DNA of 64,000 nucleotides from Burkholderiales bacterium C2 (GTDB lineage Bacteria; Pseudomonadota; Gammaproteobacteria; Burkholderiales; Burkholderiaceae_C), in assembly GCA_005503085.1 (NCBI GenBank), contig SCOI01000003.1, positions 186,001-250,000 on the forward strand, written 5' to 3'. The notes below the pieces were generated by a model. That model had not been told where the DNA came from, did not search any database, and saw only the letters and a program-made list of their open reading frames with translations. Each line of letters starts with the position of its first letter. Position 1 is the stretch's first letter. The translations under genes were made by a program, and so were the position numbers. Shown piece after piece: positions 59,113-64,000 of this stretch.

Positions 59113-59882
59113 TTTTTGCCCCCGTCGGGCGTGCCGTGCGGCTGTCGCTGGCCGATATCGGCGCCAGCTCCCGCCTGTTCTTCCTGCTGCTGGCGCGCAG
59201 CCCGCAGGCCTTGCTGCGCTTTTCGCTGGTGCGCGAGCAGGTGTTCTTCCTGGGCAACCGCTCGCTGTCCATCATCGGCGTGTCGGGCCTGTTCGTCGGC
59301 TTCGTGCTGGCCTTGCAGGGCTACTACACCTTGCAGCGTTATGGCTCGGCCGAGGCGGTGGGGCTGCTGGTGGCGCTGAGCCTGGTGCGCGAGCTGGGCC
59401 CGGTGGTGACGGCGCTGCTGTTCGCCGGCCGTGCCGGCACCTCGCTGACGGCCGAGATCGGCCTGATGAAGGCCGGCGAGCAATTGACGGCGATGGAGAT
59501 GATGGCGGTGGACCCTGTCAAGCGGGTGCTGGCGCCGCGCTTCTGGGGCGGCGTGATCGCGATGCCCTTGTTGGCGGCGGTGTTCTCGGCGGTGGGCATC
59601 ATCGGCGGCTGGCTGGTAGCGGTGCCGCTAATCGGCATCGATGCCGGCTCCTTCTGGTCACAGATGCAGGGCGGGGTCGATGTCTGGGCCGATGTCGGCA
59701 ACGGCGTGGTCAAGAGCCTGGTGTTCGGCGTGACGGTGAGCTTTGTCGCGCTGCTGCAGGGCTATACCTGCAAGCCGACGCCCGAGGGCGTTTCCCAGGC
59801 CACCACCCGTACCGTGGTGGTCTCGTCGCTTGCGGTCTTGGCACTGGACTTTGTGCTGACGGCCATGATGTTTTCGATTTGA
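59109..59882 (+). CDS. mlaE: Mla lipid transport permease MlaE
   Basis: 257-residue inner-membrane permease. SLSIIGVSGLFVGFVLALQG and YYTLQRYGSAEAVG are at the N-terminus, the MlaE signature LVRELGPVVTALLFAGRAGT with SLTAEIGLMKAGEQL follows, and VSSLAVLALDFVLTAMMFSI ends the protein. Dimer with MlaF2 and the MlaD ring forms the inner-membrane complex. Confidence 0.95.
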   Translation: MIFAPVGRAVRLSLADIGASSRLFFLLLARSPQALLRFSLVREQVFFLGNRSLSIIGVSGLFVGFVLALQGYYTLQRYGSAEAVGLLVALSLVRELGPVVTALLFAGRAGTSLTAEIGLMKAGEQLTAMEMMAVDPVKRVLAPRFWGGVIAMPLLAAVFSAVGIIGGWLVAVPLIGIDAGSFWSQMQGGVDVWADVGNGVVKSLVFGVTVSFVALLQGYTCKPTPEGVSQATTRTVVVSSLAVLALDFVLTAMMFSI

Positions 59883-59892
59883 TTCTGGAGAG

Positions 59893-60378
59893 ATGTGCAT
59901 GCAATCTCGTCGCGATGCGTGGGTGGGTTTTTTCGTGCTGCTTGGGGCCGCGGCCCTGCTGTTCCTGGCGCTGAAGGCCGGCAATCTGCTAAGCCTGAAC
60001 TTCGATGAAACCTACCAGGTGACGGCTCGCTTTGACAATATCGGTGGCCTGAAGCCGCGTGCGGCCGTCAAGAGCGCCGGTGTCGTGATCGGCCGGGTCG
60101 AGTCCATCGAGTTCGATGACAAGACCTTTCAGGCCCGGGTTGTTCTGAATCTGCACAAGAATGTGGCTTTTCCAAAGGACAGTTCGGCCAAGATCCTGAC
60201 CTCGGGTCTGCTGGGCGAGCAGTACATCGGCCTGGAGCCGGGTGCGGAGGAAAAAAACCTGGTTGCCGGCGACCGCATCTCGCAGACGCAGTCGGCCGTT
60301 GTGCTTGAGAACCTGATCGGCCAGTTCATCAATAACAAGGCGGCCGATATGGGCAGTGCTGCTGGAGAGAAGCAATGA
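59893..60378 (+). CDS. mlaD: Mla MCE-domain protein MlaD
   Basis: 161 residues. One N-terminal membrane helix (WVGFFVLLGAAALLFLALKA) and a single MCE domain (YQVTARFDNIGGLKPRAAVK; SAGVVIGRVESIEFDDKTFQ; LTSGLLGEQYIGLEPGAEEK). Hexameric periplasmic ring that receives lipid from MlaC. The start ATG at 59893 is chosen; a second ATG two codons later is also possible. Shares four bases with mlaA. Confidence 0.94.
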   Translation: MCMQSRRDAWVGFFVLLGAAALLFLALKAGNLLSLNFDETYQVTARFDNIGGLKPRAAVKSAGVVIGRVESIEFDDKTFQARVVLNLHKNVAFPKDSSAKILTSGLLGEQYIGLEPGAEEKNLVAGDRISQTQSAVVLENLIGQFINNKAADMGSAAGEKQ

Positions 60379-61142
60379 ACAAATCCCATGCCGGCGCGTC
60401 CTGGCGTCGGCTGGCTCTGCTGAGCATCATGGCCTTGAGCCTGGGCGGCTGCGCCAGTCTCAAAGGGCCGGGCTCCCCCGGCCAGAAGCTCGATCCGTGG
60501 GAGAACTGGAACCGCAAGGTCTTTGGCTTCAACGAGAAGATCGACGAGAACGTCCTCAAGCCCGTGGCCACCGCCTATAGCGAAGTGGTGCCGGCGCCGG
60601 CCCGCTTGGGTGTGGACAATTTCTTCGGCAATGTCGCCGATGCCTGGTCGGCGGTGAACCTGTTCCTGCAAGGGCGCCTGAAGACCGGTGTGCTGCAGAC
60701 CATGCGGTTTGCGGTCAACACGACGCTGGGCTTTGGCGGCGTGCTGGACATCAGCACCGAGGTCGGACTGGAGCGCCATAGCGAGGACCTGGGCAAGACC
60801 TTCGGTCGCTGGGGCACCGGCACCGGCGCTTATATCGTCTGGCCGCTGCTGGGGCCTTCGTCGGTGCGCGACTCGTTTGCGCTTCCTTTCGACCGGCGCG
60901 CCAGCCCGGCGCTGCTGCTCGACTCCGGCAATGCGCAGTTCGGCATCACCGTTCTGCAAGCCGTCAATGCGCGCTCGAATTTCCTGCGCGCCGGTGAGAT
61001 GCTGGACGGCATCGCACTGGACAAGTACACCTTTATTCGCGACGCCTACCTGACCCGGCGCGGCAGCTTCGAGGAAGATGGCGGCGACGAGTACGAGGTC
61101 ATCAGCCCGGAGCCGCCGAGCGATCCTCAGGCCGGGCGTTGA
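60375..61142 (+). CDS. mlaA: Mla outer-membrane lipoprotein MlaA (VacJ)
   Basis: 255 residues. Extracts mislocalised phospholipids from the outer leaflet next to porins. Lipobox LSLGGC, then DPWENWNRKVFGFNEKIDEN, FGVFFGN-like VDNFFGNVADAWSAVNLFLQ, and the VacJ core RWGTGTGAYIVWPLLGPSSV and RDSFALPFDR. The acidic C-terminal tail (EEDGGDEYEVISPEPP) is common in betaproteobacteria. mlaA lies inside the operon here, as in related genera and unlike E. coli. Confidence 0.94.
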   Translation: MNKSHAGASWRRLALLSIMALSLGGCASLKGPGSPGQKLDPWENWNRKVFGFNEKIDENVLKPVATAYSEVVPAPARLGVDNFFGNVADAWSAVNLFLQGRLKTGVLQTMRFAVNTTLGFGGVLDISTEVGLERHSEDLGKTFGRWGTGTGAYIVWPLLGPSSVRDSFALPFDRRASPALLLDSGNAQFGITVLQAVNARSNFLRAGEMLDGIALDKYTFIRDAYLTRRGSFEEDGGDEYEVISPEPPSDPQAGR

Positions 61143-61170
61143 ATCCCTGAATCAAGAAGGACCCCCATCG

Positions 61171-61821
61171 ATGAATGCAAACAAACGTGGCCTGATGCGC
61201 ACCCTGCTGGCCCTGGGCTTTGCCGCCGTGAGCGCGCTGCCGCTGGCGGCGCGAGCGGCCGACGCCAGCGCCGCCGACACGCTGATCCGCCAGCTCTCGC
61301 TGGAGACCATCGAGGCCGTCAAGGCCGACAAGGCGATACAGGCCGGCGATGTGCAGAAGATCATCGCCCTGGTCGACGCCAAGGTGATGCCGCATATCAA
61401 CTTCCAGCGCATGACGGCCTCGGCCGTGGGCCGCTTCTGGCGCCAGGCGACGCCCGAGCAGCAAAAGCGCCTGCAGGACGAGTTCAAGATCCTGCTGGTG
61501 CGCACCTATGCCGGTGCGCTGACCCAGGTCAAGGACCAGACCATCGCGTTGCGCCCGCTGCGTGCCAGCCCTGACGATACCGAGGTGGTGGTGCGCACCG
61601 AGGTGCGTGGCCGCGGCGATCCGATTCAGCTGGACTACCGGCTCGAGAAGGCCGGCAATGTCTGGCGCATCTACGACGTCAATGTGCTGGGCATCTGGCT
61701 GGCCGATCAGTATCGCAACAGCTTTGCGCAGGAGATTGGCGCCAACGGCATCGATGGCCTGATCAAGACCCTGGCCGAGCGCAACCAGAAGGCGGCGGCC
61801 GCTCCGGCCGCCAAGTCCTGA
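61171..61821 (+). CDS. mlaC: Mla periplasmic lipid carrier MlaC
   Basis: 216 residues. Signal peptide MNANKRGLMRTLLALGFAAV to ARA. The Ttg2 domain is visible: VMPHINFQRMTASAVGRFWR, ATPEQQKRLQDEFKILLVRT, YAGALTQVKDQ, WRIYDVNVLGIWLADQYRNS. It shuttles lipid between MlaA and MlaD. Start at 61171, 28 bp after mlaA. Confidence 0.95.
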   Translation: MNANKRGLMRTLLALGFAAVSALPLAARAADASAADTLIRQLSLETIEAVKADKAIQAGDVQKIIALVDAKVMPHINFQRMTASAVGRFWRQATPEQQKRLQDEFKILLVRTYAGALTQVKDQTIALRPLRASPDDTEVVVRTEVRGRGDPIQLDYRLEKAGNVWRIYDVNVLGIWLADQYRNSFAQEIGANGIDGLIKTLAERNQKAAAAPAAKS

Positions 61822-61825
61822 GTCG

Positions 61826-62134
61826 ATGCCGGCCTCGATGCTGAAGCTGCCCGAGTCGGTGCGGCTTGATGAGGCGCCCCAGCTCTGGGCGCATCTGCAG
61901 GCCGGCCTGCAGGCCGAGGCGGCCCAGGTGGGCAATGCGGCGGGCAAGGCTGTGCAGCTCAATGCCGGCGAGCTGCGCCATTTCGACTCCGCCGCGCTGA
62001 CCCTGCTGCTCGGCGCGGCGCGGCTCTGTACCCAGCAGGGCTTGAGCCTGCAGATCCACAATGCACCCGACAAGCTGCAGGAGCTGGCTCGGGTCTACGG
62101 GGTGACCGAGCTGCTCTGGCCGGTGGCGTCCTGA
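61826..62134 (+). CDS. mlaB: Mla STAS-domain protein MlaB
   Basis: 102 residues, a single STAS domain that stabilises the MlaF ATPase. The family turn with the conserved Ser is LRHFDSAALTLLLGAARLCT. The first ~25 residues are more variable. It starts 4 bp after mlaC and its stop abuts the convergent hexR-like gene. Confidence 0.85.
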   Translation: MPASMLKLPESVRLDEAPQLWAHLQAGLQAEAAQVGNAAGKAVQLNAGELRHFDSAALTLLLGAARLCTQQGLSLQIHNAPDKLQELARVYGVTELLWPVAS

Positions 62135-63001
62135 CTAGGCCGCGTAGCGCTTGCTGCGCAGATTGCGCTTGATCTCCTGCAGCATGGGCCGCAGCTTCTG
62201 CCCCAGCTGCAGCGCGACGCCGGTGGTCAGGATGTCGATCGCGATCAGGTGCAGCAGCCGTGACACCATCGGGCTGTAGCGGTCGAAGTCTTCCGGGTGA
62301 TCGACCGCCAGCAGGATCTGGCCCGGTGCCTGGCCCATCGCCGCGAGCGGCGAGCCGCTGGCGGTGATGATGATGGTGGTCGCGCCTTTCTTGCGCGCGA
62401 TCTCGGCCGCATCCATCAGGTCGCGGCTGCGCCCCGAGTTGCTGATGATGACGGCGCAGTCGCCGGTCTGCAGCATGGTTGCGCTCATCAGCTGCACATG
62501 GCCGTCGCTGCAAGCGGCGGTGTTGACCCCCAGGCGGAAAAACTTGTGCTGGGCGTCCTGGGCCACGATGCCTGAATTGCCGACGCCGTAGAACTCGATG
62601 CGCCGGCCGTTGCGGCCCGACTCTGCCAGCGCGGTGATGGCGCGCTCGAAGGCGTGGCTGGCGGCGTCGTTGCGGTAATGCAGCAGCGCGGCCACCGCGT
62701 TGTCGACCACCTTGACGATCAGGTCGCCCGGCTTGTCGTCCTCGTCGACCGCGCGGTGCACAAAGGGCACGCCCTCGTTGACGCTGCCGGCCAGCTTGAG
62801 CTTGAAGTCGGCCAGTCCGTCATAGCCGACGCTGCGGCAAAAGCGCACCACGGTCGGCTTGCTGACATGGGCCCGGTCGGCCAGCTCGCTGACCGGCAGG
62901 CTGGCGAAGGCGCGCGCGTCGATCAGCAAAAGCTTGGCAACGCGCTGCTCGGCCGGCGGCAGCGCGGGCAGCGCCGCCTTGATTCTTTCGAGAATGCTCA
63001 C
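62135..63001 (-). CDS. hexR: RpiR/HexR-family transcriptional regulator
   Basis: 288 residues. An N-terminal RpiR helix-turn-helix ([20 protein letters not shown], residues ~37-56) and a C-terminal SIS sugar-phosphate isomerase-like domain ([40 protein letters not shown]). HexR regulators repress central carbon genes such as zwf and sense 2-keto-3-deoxy-6-phosphogluconate. Overlap of its ATG with the zwf stop on the same strand indicates translational coupling and makes autoregulation through the zwf promoter likely (inference). Confidence 0.88.
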   Translation of the reverse strand: MSILERIKAALPALPPAEQRVAKLLLIDARAFASLPVSELADRAHVSKPTVVRFCRSVGYDGLADFKLKLAGSVNEGVPFVHRAVDEDDKPGDLIVKVVDNAVAALLHYRNDAASHAFERAITALAESGRNGRRIEFYGVGNSGIVAQDAQHKFFRLGVNTAACSDGHVQLMSATMLQTGDCAVIISNSGRSRDLMDAAEIARKKGATTIIITASGSPLAAMGQAPGQILLAVDHPEDFDRYSPMVSRLLHLIAIDILTTGVALQLGQKLRPMLQEIKRNLRSKRYAA

Positions 63002-64000
63002 TGTTCCTCAGCCCAGGTGAAACCATCGCGTGCCACCAGCGCGCTGGCCGCCGGCGGGCCCCAGGAGCCGGCCGTGTAGGTGCGGGGGCCAGCGCTGTCG
63101 CGCTTCCAGGCGTCCAGGATGGGTTCGACCCAGCGCCAGGCCTGCTCCTGCTCGTCGCTGCGCACGAACAGGTTCAGGCGACCGGCGATCGCATCCAGCA
63201 GCAGGCGCTCATAGGCGCCGACGCGGTTGGCCGCGAAGGCCTTGTCGAAGTCCAGATCCAGCGACACCGGGGTCAGGGCCTCGCCGCTGCCCTTGGTGGC
63301 CAGCAGCTGCAGCTCCAGGCCGTCCTCGGGCTGCAGCTTGATGACCAGGCGATTGGGCTGATTCGGCCCCGGGAAGATCGGATGCGGCACCTGGCGGAAA
63401 TTGACGACGATTTGCGCGTCGCGCGCCGCCAGGCGCTTGCCGGTGCGCAGATAGAAGGGCACGCCGGCCCAGCGCCAGTTCTGCACCTCGGTGCGTAGCG
63501 CGACAAAGGTCTCGGTGGCGCTGTCGGCCGGTATCTTGCCCTCGTCCAGATAGGACACCACGGCCTTGCCGTCCACCGTGCCGGCGCGGTACTGGCCGCG
63601 CACCACATCACGCGCCACGCTCTCGGCGGTGAAGGGCTTCAGCGAGCGCAGCACCTTGAGCTTCTCGTCGCGGATCGCGTCGGCATCATTGGTCGACGGC
63701 GGCTCCATCGCGATCATCGTCAGCAGCTGCAGCGCATGGTTCTGGATCATGTCGCGCAGGGCGCCGGTGCCGTCATAGAACGGGCCGCGGGTGCCGACAC
63801 CCAGGCTTTCGGCCAGGGTGATCTGGATATTGGCAATGCTCTCGCGGCGCCACAGCGGCTCGAAGAAGGCATTGCCGAAGCGCAGCGCCATCAGGTTCTG
63901 CACCGAGGGCTTGCCGAGATAGTGGTCGATGCGGAAGGCCTGCTCCTCGGCGAACACCGAGCGCACCACCTTGTTGATCTGCTGGGCGCTGGCCAGGTCG
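62998..64000 (-). CDS. zwf: Glucose-6-phosphate dehydrogenase, N-terminus outside window
   Basis: 334 residues are visible up to the right edge. First oxidative step of the pentose phosphate and Entner-Doudoroff pathways. The active-site motif [10 protein letters not shown] is at about 63895-63924, followed by [19 protein letters not shown]; further blocks are [40 protein letters not shown] and the C-terminal [11 protein letters not shown]. The NADP-binding N-terminal ~150 residues lie beyond 64000. Followed by hexR through an ATGA overlap. Confidence 0.95.
   Translation of the reverse strand, partial: DLASAQQINKVVRSVFAEEQAFRIDHYLGKPSVQNLMALRFGNAFFEPLWRRESIANIQITLAESLGVGTRGPFYDGTGALRDMIQNHALQLLTMIAMEPPSTNDADAIRDEKLKVLRSLKPFTAESVARDVVRGQYRAGTVDGKAVVSYLDEGKIPADSATETFVALRTEVQNWRWAGVPFYLRTGKRLAARDAQIVVNFRQVPHPIFPGPNQPNRLVIKLQPEDGLELQLLATKGSGEALTPVSLDLDFDKAFAANRVGAYERLLLDAIAGRLNLFVRSDEQEQAWRWVEPILDAWKRDSAGPRTYTAGSWGPPAASALVARDGFTWAEEQ

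Overview
The window looks like a chromosomal segment of a GC-rich betaproteobacterium of the order Burkholderiales, probably from the Roseateles/Rubrivivax/Leptothrix group. This is inferred from the base composition, the Comamonadaceae-type porins, the gspC + gspG-H-I-J-K-L-M-N-D-E-F layout, the ponA<>pilMNOPQ-aroK-aroB-dgt-gltBD synteny block and the mlaFEDACB operon. No tRNA, rRNA, CRISPR array or prophage was seen. Most of the DNA is densely packed core genome, with many ATGA-type stop/start overlaps.

Layout. 1-5.3 kb: 3' end of tyrS, then a minus-strand run (orphan Lon-like AAA+ ATPase, 5'-nucleotidase, gnd) and a secreted protein of unknown function. 5.36-5.84 kb: a scar made of a decayed IS5-type element fused to the first ~66 codons of a type I secretion ATPase. 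5.97-17.1 kb: a complete type II secretion system (gspF to gspG on the minus strand, gspC divergent). Two copies of a small GC-rich repeat lie in it, one upstream of gspH and one inside the gspK coding sequence. 17.1-21.2 kb: a CobT-like enzyme with substituted active-site residues, ilvA with a possible attenuator, an OsmC-family protein and coq7. 21.5-24.2 kb: two porins, each with its own terminator. 24.3-30.4 kb: a DUF3047 lipoprotein and a peptide-type ABC transporter operon that contains an M20 amidohydrolase but no substrate-binding protein.

30.4-50.9 kb: a very small LptM-type lipoprotein divergent from cyaY, penicillin-binding protein 1a, the type IV pilus assembly operon pilMNOPQ, an Ig-like-domain lipoprotein lodged between pilQ and aroK, then aroK, aroB, dgt, a RAYT transposase flanked by inverted repeats, and gltB-gltD. 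50.9-58.0 kb: the minor pilin operon pilE-fimT-pilV-pilW-pilX-pilY1 on the minus strand; pilY1 carries a nine-C homopolymer near its 3' end. 58.3-62.1 kb: the Mla outer-membrane lipid transport operon. 62.1-64.0 kb: a HexR-like regulator translationally coupled to zwf, which runs off the window.

How the genes work together. Several envelope machines sit side by side: type II secretion, type IV pilus assembly and tip or minor pilins, Mla lipid transport, porins and peptidoglycan synthesis. Interspersed are housekeeping pathways: the pentose phosphate pathway (zwf, gnd), shikimate pathway (aroK, aroB), nitrogen assimilation (gltBD), isoleucine (ilvA) and ubiquinone (coq7). I did not find a clearly new multi-gene system. 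The most unusual items are the repeat fused into the GspK leader, the CobT-like protein lacking both expected catalytic glutamates, the poly-C tract in pilY1, the candidate ilvA attenuator, the Ig-like lipoprotein next to pilQ, and the IS/type I secretion scar.
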